From NCBI GenBank assembly GCA_022702545.1, contig JAHRBC010000007.1, positions 248,001 through 312,000 of the forward strand: DNA of 64,000 nucleotides, in the 5' to 3' direction. A program made the position numbers and the translations under genes. Shown here piece by piece: positions 33,869-44,796 of the stretch. The notes beneath the pieces were generated by a model. It made no database searches. It worked only from the letters and a program-made list of their open reading frames with translations, and was not told the origin of the DNA. Numbering within the stretch: the first letter of the stretch is position 1; every line of letters starts with the position of its first letter. The stretch is from Phycomyces nitens. Taxonomy: Eukaryota; Mucoromycota; Mucoromycetes; Mucorales; Phycomycetaceae.

Positions 33869-36491
33869 ATGGCTAAATACACGGTGCCTCTCTGGCTCTT
33901 ACTCCTTGTTCCACTCGCCATGGCTCAAGTCAAACCCGTCACTCCCCTTGACATCGTCACTCTGCCTCGTCCCTCTGGACTCTCTGCCTCTCCCAATGGA
34001 AGTCTGGCTGTCTACACCCAGTCTGTCTATGACTCAAAGGCTGACAAGGTAAACTAGATAACAGGCCATCTAAGGCTCAGTACATCAATCTTTATCCTTA
34101 CCAAACCTCCATAACCCATCCAGACCCTGCGCCAGCTCCTTTTGTTGGATATTGAAAATGATCTCGTAAAGGCCCTGACAGAACCCTCGTCCGAGAGCTC
34201 CCAGAGTGAGCCCTTCTTTTTGGACAATGACAATGTTGCGTATATGCAACACACTGCCGGTGTGGATGTTGACCAGATCCATGTCTTGAACCTCGAGAGC
34301 GGAGACGCGTATGCTCTTACTGACTACCCCATTGATTTCGGAAATATTAAATACAATCCCAAGAAAAACCTTCTCGTGTTCTCCGCGTCTGTCTATGCCG
34401 GTGGTTCACTTGAGGAAGCAAAGGAAAAGGACAAGGTGCTAAAGGAAACCAAGAAGGACACCGGACTGGTATACGATCAGCTCATGGTCAGGTATGTTGC
34501 CCACAAGATCTAGGCTGGCTTATTTAGTTTTTTAGACATTGGGATACATTTGTGCCTGAAAAGGTGAACAACATCTTTGTTGTCCAGCTTGAAAAGGGTG
34601 AAAAGTACACGGTTGGAAACAACACTATCAACCTCCTCAAAGGAACTACCTTGGTATGTATTGATGACAAGACATACAAACACTCACATTTATTATCTCT
34701 AGCAATCTCCTGGATTCCCTATGGGCGATGCTTCTGATTTTGACATTTCAGCTGATGGTAAGTCTACATCTTTATTCAAAACAATTATCAAACAAAACAA
34801 AACAAAATATTTTTAGGTGAAACTCTTGCCTTTGTGTCCAAGATCCGTACTCCTGAGAATGGCTGGCAGACTTCCCAACATGTACATGTAGTACCTACCT
34901 CTGGTGAATCCAGACCAGTTGCCCTCAATGGAGACATTCCTGCTGCATCTTCTGGACCAAAGTTTGCTCCCTCGGGTGTCCTTGCTTACCTCCAGATGTA
35001 TGTGCCTCAGTATGAATCTGATCGCAACCGTATCATCATCTGGGACCCCAAAACCGACACAAAGACCACTATTTCAGAGTCCTGGGATCGCAGCCCATCT
35101 GAAGTGGCCTTTTCACCCGACTCGGACACCTTGTTTGCCATAGCTGATGAGTATGGTCGCCACAAGCTGTTTTCGATTGACTTGGCTACCGAGGAAATCA
35201 CCACCCTGACCAACGAACATGCCCTGTCTGGATTGTCAGTCTTGTCTTCCAGCCGCCTTTTGTTCAGCTTGAATTCGCTTGAGCATCCCAACATCCCCTA
35301 CACCCTTGATCTCGGTTCCAAGGAGCTTACAAAGTACAGTGTGTCCGAGGCACTCTCGAGCCATCTTGAGGGTCTGGACATGAGCAAGCCTGATGAATTT
35401 GTGTTTCAGGGAGCTTTGGATGATCCCGTCCATGGTTGGATCCTGAAGCCTGTTGACTTTGATGCATCTAAAAAGTATCCTGTTGCATTCTTGATCCACG
35501 GTGGTCCCCAGGGTGCCTGGTCTGACAGCTGGTCCACTCGCTGGAACCCCCAGGTGTTTGCTGGTACCGGATATGTGGTTGTGGCCATTAATCCCCATGG
35601 ATCGACAGGTTATGGACAGCAGTTCACTGACGACATTAACCAGAACTGGGGTTCTTATCCATTTGAAGATCTCCAAAAGGGTCTTGATTATGTGCTGGAT
35701 ACAAACGATTTCCTTGATGCTGACCGGTTGGTTGCCCTTGGAGGTTCCTATGGTGGTTACATGATCAACTGGATCAATGGCCATACCAACCGTTTCAAGG
35801 CATTGGTTAACCACGACGGTATCTTTTCTACTCTTAATGCTTACTATACCACAGGTAAGTCAAGACAACCTTCTTTTCTTTTTGGATTTGCCATTGAATA
35901 ACCAACAAATTGCACACTGGATTAGATGAGGTCTATTTCTCAGAGAGAGAAGTAAGTGCTTGACCCAAACACAGTATCCAGTATATGGCTAACCTGGTAA
36001 TTTTAGTTTGGTGGTGTTCCCTTTAAGACTCTCAACCGACTTGTGTATGAGTACTGGTCCCCTTCCAACTATGTTCAGCATTGGCAGACCCCCACCCTTG
36101 TGATTCACAGTATGTCCTGACCCTGGAAAAACAATAGGTTTGGCTAATTGTGCTCTATTCTATCTAGGTGGACGTGATTATCGCTTGGTTGATGGTGAGG
36201 GCTTTGCAACATTTACTGCCCTCCAGCGCCAGGGAGTGCCTTCTCGCCTGCTCTACTTCCCCGATGAGAACCACTGGGTCCTCAAGCCTGCAAACTCGCT
36301 CAAGTGGCATAAAGAAGGTAAATCAAACGTAGACCACAATGGATCTAAAAAAATGTAATTATTTTTTTCATATAGTTCTCGAATGGATCGACAAGTACGC
36401 AAAGGCTGAAGAGGTTGAAAGTCGCCCTGAATTTGAGCCCCAGAGTACCTTTACAGTCCAGACCCAGGCATTCTTGTCTTCTACCTTTTAA
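33869..36491 (+). CDS. Secreted dipeptidyl peptidase, DPP5-like (S9 family)
   Basis: Nine exons (33869-34048, 34124-34491, 34536-34653, 34703-34757, 34817-35854, 35926-35951, 36007-36109, 36168-36317, 36376-36491) give 2154 nt, 717 aa, the usual length for fungal DPP5. A signal peptide (VPLWLLLLVPLAMA) starts the protein. A seven-bladed beta-propeller occupies about residues 30-430. The C-terminal alpha/beta-hydrolase carries the nucleophile in GGSYGGYM, the acid Asp in GRDYRL and the His in DENHWVL. The oxyanion-type HGGPQGAW motif is also present. It should remove dipeptides from peptides outside the cell or in the secretory/vacuolar route. All catalytic residues are intact. Confidence 0.93.
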
Positions 36492-36830
36492 TGAATAAAT
36501 AATAAAATATTTTACACACTTTATAAAAATATCCCGAACAAATCCTATGGTGCCAATCCGAATACATATATTTTTTTTTGTTCTGAATTTCTTTGTGAAT
36601 CAGACTGCAAATTGACCAAACCAGATGCAACATTTGCCTTGCAAGGGAATTTATTTCGTTCTCCTTGGAAATTCAAACGATGGCGATTGGATAGGGTTGG
36701 GCTTAATTTGGCCTGCCATCTACTTTAGACGGCGCCCGAACAGCGCCCTGGGTGGCGACCGAGAGAGCAAACAAAAATTGGATTCCATCCATCCATCCAT
36801 CCATCCTTCCTTCCAGCATACTCCCTGAAC
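36492..36830. other. Intergenic/5' leader with CCAT repeats
   Basis: Spacer of 339 bp before the Stm1-like gene. A tetranucleotide CCAT repeat (about 36785-36803) lies just upstream of the ATG, probably in the 5' leader. Confidence 0.4.
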
Positions 36831-37890
36831 ATGACTGCCGCTGCGTTCTCCAAGAACCTCTTCGATATCCTCGGAGACGAGGATGAGGTCCGTCCTCAGA
36901 CCACCGCTCCCGTTAAGGAGCAGAAGAAGACCGATGCTGCCAAGCCCCAGGGCAAGACCGACAAGCGCGGTCCCTCCGCCAAGCCCAAGGATGGTGGTAT
37001 GTCTCCACTCTTGCTGCTAAGAACCAAAACTCACATCAACTTCTTCTAGAGGCCCGCCAGCAGCGTGGTCCCCGTGGTCCCCGTCGCGAGGGTGCCCCCC
37101 GTGAAGGTCGCCCCCAGCGTGGTCGTCAGTTTGACCGCCACAGTGCCACCGGCATTGCGTAAGTTGATTGCATCGTAGCTTTCAATGCACAAAAATTTTA
37201 AGCTAAAAATCATTGCCTCACAGTGATTCCGAGAAGAAGGAAAAGCAGGGCTGGGGTCACCCCGAGTCTGCCCAGGCTGAGGCGTAAGTGTTTATTCTAT
37301 CCTTGTGTACAAACTGGGTGTGTGTGTGTGTGTGTGTATTTATTTGTTTGTGTCTTAGCTCTGCCGACACCCCCACCGCTGCCGACCCCGCTTCCGCTGA
37401 GAAGGAGACTCCTATTATCCCTGAAGAGCCCGAAGAGATCGTAAAGACTCTTGATGAGTACCTCGCCGAGAAGGCCGCCAAGGCCCTCAAGGTCGCTCTC
37501 CCCGAGTCCCGCAAGGCTAACGAGGGTTCCGATGATGCCAAGTGGAAGGACTCTGTTGCCTTTGTCAAGGTCGAGGAGCCCGACTTCTTTGTTGCCAAGG
37601 TAAATATTATTGACTTTTTGTTGATAAATGCAATGTACTGACAAATCCAATAGGAGACCAAGACCATCAAGAAGACCGAGAAGGTTAAGAAGGAGAAGGT
37701 CTTGATCGAGATTGAGCAGCGTTTCCAGGAGAAGGCTCGCCCTGCTTTCCGTGAGGAGCGTCGCTCTGGCCCCGCTGGTGGTGAGCGTCGCGGTCGTGGT
37801 AACGGTCGTCGCAACAACGCCCCCCGTCAGACCAACGGCCCCGCTGTCAACCTCCAGGATGACTCCCTCTTCCCCTCCCTCGGTGCATAA
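36831..37890 (+). CDS. Stm1/SERBP1 (HABP4)-family ribosome-associated RNA-binding protein
   Basis: Five exons (36831-36996, 37050-37158, 37224-37283, 37359-37599, 37654-37890) give 813 nt, 270 aa. The N-terminus (SKNLFDILGDEDE) is the Stm1-type start. RG-rich and basic stretches (RQQRGPRGPRREGAP, then QRGRQFDRHSATG) and a C-terminal RGG-type tail (ERRGRGNGRRNN) flank a Glu-rich middle with TLDEYLAEK, characteristic of the HABP4/SERBP family. Members sit in the mRNA channel of 80S ribosomes and preserve idle ribosomes. Strong G/C-ending codon bias, like the Pse1 gene, suggests high expression. Intron 3 carries a TG microsatellite (about 37317-37337). Confidence 0.88.
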
Positions 37891-38024
37891 AAAGCTTAAT
37901 AAACATCAAAACGGCATCAACATTTTCAAGATAAAAATAAATATCAACGGAGTAAAATGATTAAATATGTAAAAAAAAGAGCAATCCTGGTTGAATATGC
38001 TCATAATTATTCTAGTTCACTCTT

Positions 38025-39242
38025 TTATTGTGTCGTTTGCTTTAGTTTTCGCAAAGTCTTTTCTCTTTCTGAATTTCTCAATTGCATCAGTGTAATGGTC
38101 TCGTAGTCCTTGTCAGACAACTTGGGGCCATTGGAAGACATCTAGAGCGGGTGTTTAGATTAGGCTTTATGTTGTCAGACTTACCTTTATCGCAGAGGCG
38201 GATATGTTGCGGAAAAACGAGCTCTGGGAGCCAGCAGAGAACAAGGGTTTCCCGGTAGGAACAGTTGGGCGAGTGTCGTTTGAATAATGAGCCTGGCGGG
38301 CAGCCTGTTGTTTCTGAAGATCAGCATTGAGTCGACCTACAATGGCAGGCTCTCTTCCGGTTGCCCAGTCAATTGACTCAAAGACAGCCAGAGCAGGGTT
38401 GGTGTCCTTGTTTGTCATGATTGCATGCTATAACATAATAGCCAAACTGTCAATATCTATCAAATAAAATGCCTGGTTGCACTTACAGCATCCACGACAC
38501 TCTTGAGAACCACCAGCGCACTTCCTTTCTTCTTTTCTGAAAATGCAATCGTATCTACTTTTCCAATTGTGCCCAATATCGCCATTATGCTCTCTTCTGT
38601 AAACGCATGCTTTTTGCGTTTCCATTTGATCTTTAGTGCACAGTCCAATTCTGTCGTCTCTGGCATCTCTATCACACAAAAATTCACAAATCAACCATAT
38701 TCTGTTTAAAGTATTGTCTTACCTGGCACAACCTCTTCCGTCTTCCAATATTCCTGGCGACGTTGTGCACCCTCTTCTCTCAGGCGGGCCAGCTCCTTTT
38801 TGTACTGCGCCTCTGCTTCCGAGAGGTCAGTTTTGGCACGTTTGGCAGCATTTTCGCGATTCTCGAGATCTTCTTGGGCCTTGCGTCGCTTGGAATCCAT
38901 CTCCATTTGTTTCTTTTTGCGATCAAGGCGGGCTCTGTAGAGTTTGTCATAGGCTGCCTTGGCCTGGACATCCTTTAGGACCTCGTATGCCTCGGTAAGG
39001 GTGTGAAAGAGAGCGGCTGAATAAAAGTTGGCGATTAGTGTTTTAATAATAATGATAATGATAATGATAATAATGTTGAATCAAAATTATATCGCACCTG
39101 CATCTGGATGTGGATTCTTGTCAGGATGGACTAGTAAGGCCTTTGAACGGTAGGCTTTTGTAATGTCTTTTTCAGTAGAGGTAATCTGAATACCAAGCAA
39201 ATCATAATAATCTACTTCTGCATCGATGCCTTTGGCTGCCAT
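38025..39242 (-). CDS. DnaJ protein with RRM-like region, DNAJC17/Cwc23-like
   Basis: Five exons (39242-39098, 39016-38723, 38668-38487, 38427-38185, 38141-38025) give 981 nt, 326 aa. An N-terminal J domain (residues ~10-75) contains the HPD motif ([13 protein letters not shown]), followed by a Lys/Arg/Glu-rich helix (about 85-145). A C-terminal RRM-like domain follows ([46 protein letters not shown]). This J plus helix plus RRM order is that of DNAJC17/Cwc23, an Hsp70 co-chaperone linked to the spliceosome. The C-terminus ends in a basic helix. It is convergent with the Stm1-like gene, with 134 bp between stops. Confidence 0.88.
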
Positions 39243-40214
39243 TGTAAAAGAGGGTTTGGGACTGGGTTTTGAATAATAATAAAAAAAATATATGTATATG
39301 TATATGTATATAAATATATATACGTATATAATAAAGGCTTTGCTATAAATTTATGGTAAAGGATAGCACCCCAAAAAAAATTATATATATTTATTTATAT
39401 TATTCAATGTTTATTTATTGTGAATTACATATCGACAAACTGTTCGCTAAATCTATAAAGACATGATAATCAATGCACACATACAGTCATTTCAGAAAGT
39501 AAAGTCGTGGCTTCAGAATTTGATGTTGTGCAAAAATGTTCCTGTCCAACAATGATGTCAATTGACCCAGCATTAAAGTCGGGATCACATGATATGGGCT
39601 TCTTTTATTTTTGCTTACCTGGTAATTTGTTCAATAAAGATTTATTGACATTTTATATTTCTTGAGCCGTTAATCTTTCTTGATTACAGTTTATTTTACA
39701 GACATTCGAAATGAGTATATAATTTCTTTGTGAAGATGGGCAAGGACATGTTGCTGATGAGGAGCTATTCGCTATCCAAACAATAAGTTCTCGTACTCAA
39801 TTCCTAATGAATAAACCTCTAAAAAGATATTATAATCACGTAATGCATCCAGCTTTGGATGAAACGAACAATGAAGCTGATATGGAGTTATGTAACAAGA
39901 GACGCTATACATTTTACTCTGATGATGAGAAAACGCGGTTTTTTCAGTTACTTTTTTTTTAGCAAATGCGCAAGTGCTTCTACTGCCGCGAGACAATGTG
40001 GATTTAGTCTGGAGGACTAAACACACACAGAGAGACCTGTCTAATTTATTTATTTCCGGCCTCGCTCTTGCGATGATCGATCTTAAAACTTAACCAATAA
40101 TCTATCATATATATACTCAAAACATCAACCTTTTTCTTTTGAATAAACATCCTCTACACAAGTTCTCACGGGTTTTTTTGTCTATTTCCAATTGTTTATT
40201 TTCCCCACAACAGA
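39243..40214. other. AT-rich spacer with TATG/TATA microsatellite
   Basis: The microsatellite TATGTATATG lies at about 39287-39325, immediately 5' of the DNAJC17-like start. A minus-strand open frame at 39772-40026 is not supported. Nothing else is seen. Confidence 0.4.
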
Positions 40215-40307
40215 GAGAACTTAACCTGCTCGAAAGAACTTAACCTAAGGGAGCGATATGATTGGCTGGATAACGAGAACTTAACCTGGCCGAGAGAACT
40301 TAACCTG
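40215..40307. repeat. Two pairs of direct repeats (AGAACTTAACCT)
   Basis: The 12-mer AGAACTTAACCT occurs four times, starting at 40216, 40235, 40276 and 40295. The spacing is 19, 41 and 19 bp. Each pair forms a ~32-bp unit, GAGAACTTAACCTG(C/G)(T/C)CGA plus the second copy. Two unit copies are 60 bp apart. Confidence 0.85.
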
Positions 40308-40484
40308 AAGCCAACCTGCTTTTTTTTAAAAAACAAAAAAAATCCCCTTATTTCATTTTGGTTCCTGTTGTCGGTTTCTTTAATTGGCATGACAAGCGGC
40401 AATCAAAAGAATTGGGGCTCACAATGGCATGGAAGATACATAAAGCGAGTCTTTTTTATTGAACAATGATGAGTGACAAATAAT

Positions 40485-41233
40485 TCACGACCCAAGTGTG
40501 AGACAGATTTTATGCTTTTTGGTTTTTGACTGATTCAAACTGTCACAAACATATGAATACTGGGAAGTTTCGATACGCAGATGACTGATATCACCGGTGG
40601 AAGGTGTACAAAGATTGTCATGAATATAAGAGAGGGTGGCCAAGTCATCAAATCGGCCAACTAAGTTCAAAATATCGGATTTCTTTAATGGAATTTCCAA
40701 GCTCACAATTTCGGTAAAGATGTAAAGATGCTTGTATTGCAGGCTCATTGCGAGAAACGTAATTGTTTTTCCTAAGAATGAATAAAAAATAATAATAAGT
40801 GAGACTTGTCTTTTTTATTTTTGCGTTCATTTACCAACCACCTGGAAGCCAATGGTAGTAGAAAGATTGAAATTATCAATGGCATTCTTGCAAAATATAG
40901 CAATTCGATGAAAATCGACAACATTGTCTCCAGTTGATACGTCTTTGTTGGCTTTAATTTCCCCGAAAGTTGTAGTGTAGGCAAACTCATAGGATTCATA
41001 AACATCAGTTTTGTAATCAGGACGTCTTTTATTCGTTGATGTTTGCTCATCAACCATCAGATTAGAGCTATTCAAAAAAAAAATTAGTAAAACAAGTGTA
41101 ATGATATTGCTAGCTTTTACAAGAGAATACTTACCAATGAGCAATTCTTGATGGACGTTTCGATGAAAAAAAGACCGTGAATGAAAGGATGGACGTAACT
41201 TGACGCCAGATGTCTTTCTGATGGGGTTTGCAT
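40485..41233 (-). CDS. Putative PD-(D/E)XK-like protein of a lineage-type family (198 aa model)
   Basis: Model: exons 41233-41135, 41045-40835 and 40771-40485, 597 nt, 198 aa. Exon 1 is MQTPSERHLASSYVHPFIHGL-type sequence with an in-phase GTAAGT donor. The exon 2 acceptor is uncertain; I chose the AG just before CAAACATCA to keep the frame. The core has a possible nuclease-fold signature: RRPDYKTDVYESYEF, then FGEIKANK (D...E-x-K), then FHRIAIFCKNAIDNFNLS and TIGFQVVGKTITFLAMSL. From memory this pattern recurs in large numbers in Mucoromycota as unannotated hypothetical proteins. Catalytic activity is inferred only from motif spacing. The protein may be 5'-truncated compared with longer family members. 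The paired repeats at 40215-40307 lie just downstream. Confidence 0.45.
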
Positions 41234-41885
41234 ATTGCAATCGTACAAGGATGATATCCTACAACATGCACACGTCACTTTTTCGTTAAAATAAATTAAA
41301 AAAAGTTAGTTTTCGCATGGCATTAAAAAGACTTGAGGGGAAAAGGCAAGCAGATGTATTTCCATACTCGACGCGCTGTTGAAGAACAAGGATACCAGAT
41401 AATTATCTATGAAAATAGATGAGATACCAGTTTTTTATTTTTATAAATCGAATCTCACAAAATCTCGTTGAAATAATTTGTCAGATTGTCAAAATTGGCT
41501 GTCAAACGCTGATTGCGATATTCATGAAGTTTTGCCGAAATATCTTGACCGTCAAGTATCCATCGATTGCATTTGCTTAATTGAAAGGTTTTGTCCCTTT
41601 TTTTATGGACATTAGGCCTGGTCAACCGTAAAATACCGCGCTTTGTTCAATTCTTAATAAGCATCATTGGATATGTTCGTCAAAAAGTCTCAAAAAATAT
41701 TTGAACAAAACGTAAAAATTTGAACATGAAAAATCCTGTTCAAATCATGCAAGAAAAAAATGAACATTGTTCAAGGGAAGAAGTCCCAAGAATGAAGTGG
41801 TACCCGCCCACACTTCTCCTTAAGCAGGCCGTCGAATTGTATGACGCGACTAGGAAGAGATAGAGAAGAGTAGGGCAGAAAAAAC
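41234..41885. other. AT-rich spacer
   Basis: No supported gene. Several poly-A/T tracts are present; an upstream exon of the nuclease-like gene could lie here, but I cannot define one. Confidence 0.35.
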
Positions 41886-42569
41886 TTGGAGATTATAAAG
41901 AATAAAAAGCGTGGCTTAGAAAGCCTAATCCTCATTCTAGGGACGGAGTTCCGATGGACAATGCTCATTATTCCTCAAAATTCAGACAGCAATCGAGGAA
42001 GAATAAGGAGATGCCCATATTCTGAACAAAATCCAGTAGATACACCTAAAAGTAGCCCGGACCTGCCACCTAGTAATAGGCATTTTCCTCCGTCTATTAT
42101 CAGACCAATAATTCCAATCATCAAGAGTCCTGTAACCTCTCCTGCTTCTATTCCTTTGTCTCCAGTTGCAGACCCGATAGATTCATCAAACAACTTTTCT
42201 TTGATATCAGGCAGTATCATTGCAATATTACCCTTGATCGAACCAATAATTCAGGAATAGTAGTCCAAAGGGGTCTGTAGTAAAAATATCTACTGTCACA
42301 AGCGACCATGAGAGTATTAAAGGCAAAAATATAGATCCATATGTAGATAAAGGATTCTCTCAGGCTACTCAGAGCAAACTAGAATCTGAAGAGCAAAAGC
42401 CTCATTCAAGTATCTCTAGTCCAAATGCAGAATTGGTCAAAGATTCAGTTTCGACTAGTGGTGGTCTAAAAGGCTCTGCTGTCAAAGAACCGGTATTATC
42501 TACCTCGAGTGGCGAACTGGATAAATGTACTAAAGGATCAGAATACCCGAGAAACGATGACCCTTGATA
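41886..42569 (+). pseudogene. Split Pro/Ser-rich ORF, possibly one broken gene
   Basis: The first frame (41886-42260, 124 codons) has an ATG start and a Pro-rich middle (SPDLPPSNRHFPPSIIRP) plus hydrophobic-looking IIPIIKSP and GSIIAILPLIEPII segments. Stop codon at 42258-42260. A second frame (42262 to TGA at about 42565-42567) is open for ~100 codons in another phase and is Ser/Lys/Glu-rich (SSISSPNAELVKDSVSTSGG). Both look coding-like but are joined only by a frame change near 42260, with an AG but no clear donor, so an intron, a frameshift or chance are all possible. No family recognised. Confidence 0.25.
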
Positions 42570-44796
42570 GCGTTTGCAACTCCAAGTACCTTGATCTTGA
42601 TGTACCTTTTCAGTCCTGTCCTTTATTCCAATAGACTATGGAATTGGCTGTGTTAAAATTGCAATGTTATCAAATGTCAGTCTGTCTTATTTTGGTGGGT
42701 TCCGGTTGAGAAGATTGGTCGGTAATCTCTTTTGATAATCACGGTTACCTCTCAAGGGTCACCCTTTGCGACACCTCCTAATCACACCTCCTTATCCCAT
42801 AGCAAACCCTTTATTTTATATATTAGAGACAGCTTGACAGATACTTTAATTAGTTTATTACTAGCCATGGGTTTCGATCATTCTTTTTTTTTTGCAAGAT
42901 AGTCAACACGATTTAACATTCTACTTGACAGTTTGTAACGAGTTTTTCCAGCTGTTTACTGTGTTTTACCGAGTCTTGTACCATATAATTATGATGTCCT
43001 GGAAAATAATCAATAGCTACCACAGTTAAAATATTCATAAGGATATATATCTTTTATATAACCAATCTGTAGATAAAGAATACACTGGCTCTAATGATCA
43101 TTGCACTGGTTGATATAAAGTCAAAAGGTGTATCTAATAAATGTCTGATAATGCACATTTCATGATATCATCATTACCACTCGAAACAGTGTTTATCTTG
43201 TCCGATAGTTGTATCTCAAAGTATCGCCGTACATGTGCTGCTTTGCTTCATTTTGATTTAGCAAGATAAATGTTATTTCTGAAAAAATAAACAAAAAACA
43301 AAAAAACCCCTGCGCAAAGTTCCTGAAAATAAAAGTATATTTTGAACAAAACCTTGCGGTAAAACGGTATATTACTTGAAAACTTGCTTTACAGTTGAAT
43401 GTGTAATCTGATAAATAAACAATATTGAACTTGTTTAAACCATTTTTAAATTACATTTGAGCAGACAATCCAACTTGAAATTTGGTATAAGAAAAAGTCC
43501 AGGGCACCAGGTAAAATTGTTGTTGGCTAGAACCATTATTTTGATGGAAAACTCTGTTTGTATTTCCTCTTGTATGAGAATTCTTGGTAATGGTGTACTA
43601 CAATAAAACAAGGTTAAAAGAAATTATCGAATCTGGGAATGTGGTTGCGATTAAGCTTTGTAAAAATAAAATAAACAATTTACTAGGGATGTTTACAATT
43701 ATAACTTTCTGGTTATTATAAATAGATGATGGAGCCTATAGTTTTTATTTATTTTATTTTATTTAAAAAAAAAAGGAAATCATATACTCCTTTATAAAAT
43801 ATTTTGCGCTGAATCTATTGATTTGCCAGGTCAAGATTATACCTCTTGCAAAAACTATCTTCCAGAGGTACTAGATCTAGTTTTTTTTTATAGCACCTAA
43901 ATCCGTCTATATTTTATTTTATTTATATTGTACGTAAACCTCTGTCACAACTGCGTTTAAACAAACGTTTATATAAAATAGTTATTAAACACTTTACCTG
44001 TTTATTGTATTTGTTCAGATTAAAGAAATAATAATCCTCTTGGTAAATGTACATTTTGACAATCAGGGTTGAAAGATAGAAAGTAAGCTTTTATGATCGA
44101 TCATTGGTAACCAAATGCAAACCAAAGAATTACATATTCTCCTTTAAACAATACGACCCCAACTTTGAACCATTCAATCAATCAAAAAACGACTAAATGG
44201 GCGAATCGGAAAAATAAGGGTTCATAATGTTCGGAAGATACTCGTTTACTTTATATTCATGTTACACAAGAGTCAATGAATAAATTCAAATTTAAATGTG
44301 TGTATGCTATTTGTATAAATATTTATATAAATATTCATATTTGGCCATGGAAACCCCTTTTGTTTATCATCATGGCAACAGATCTAATGCCATGACAATA
44401 GACTAATTAAAGAAGAATAGGTTTCCATGGTAAAAAAGTATAGATATTTTTATTAATTTATATTTTTATATCCATACATATCCAAATCAGCTGCTAAAGT
44501 CAAGTGATATGTTTCCCCGCATTTACCTTTCCCCACCCAACAACCTCATTTTTTTTTCCCTTTTATTTTTCCCTTGGAAACCAAAAAATATTATTATTAT
44601 TATTTATTTATTTATTTTATAATTATTATTATTTTTCAACTCGACTTCTTTAATAATTAGGCAAGAGCTGTTAAAGAAGTGTATACCATTTATCTTTTAT
44701 ATTTTACCTTGTCGCCAGAATATACATATTTCTATTTATATTCGTATATACATACATACACTCTCGTACACACATATATATACATACACATACATT
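42570..44796. other. AT-rich gene-poor region
   Basis: About 2.2 kb without supportable coding sequence. T-rich homopolymers and AT repeats are common, including TATT/ATTA repeats at 44587-44640. A nested inverted-repeat structure lies at 44345-44430. The last 100 bp forms the presumed 5' leader of the Ert1-like gene. Confidence 0.5.
44345..44430. repeat. Nested inverted repeats upstream of the regulator gene
   Basis: Outer arms CCATGGAAACC (44345-44355) and GGTTTCCATGG (44420-44430) are exact inverted complements. Inner arms CATGGCA (44371-44377) and TGCCATG (44388-44394) are also exact. The outer centre (44387.5) and inner centre (44382.5) differ by 5 bp. Confidence 0.7.
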
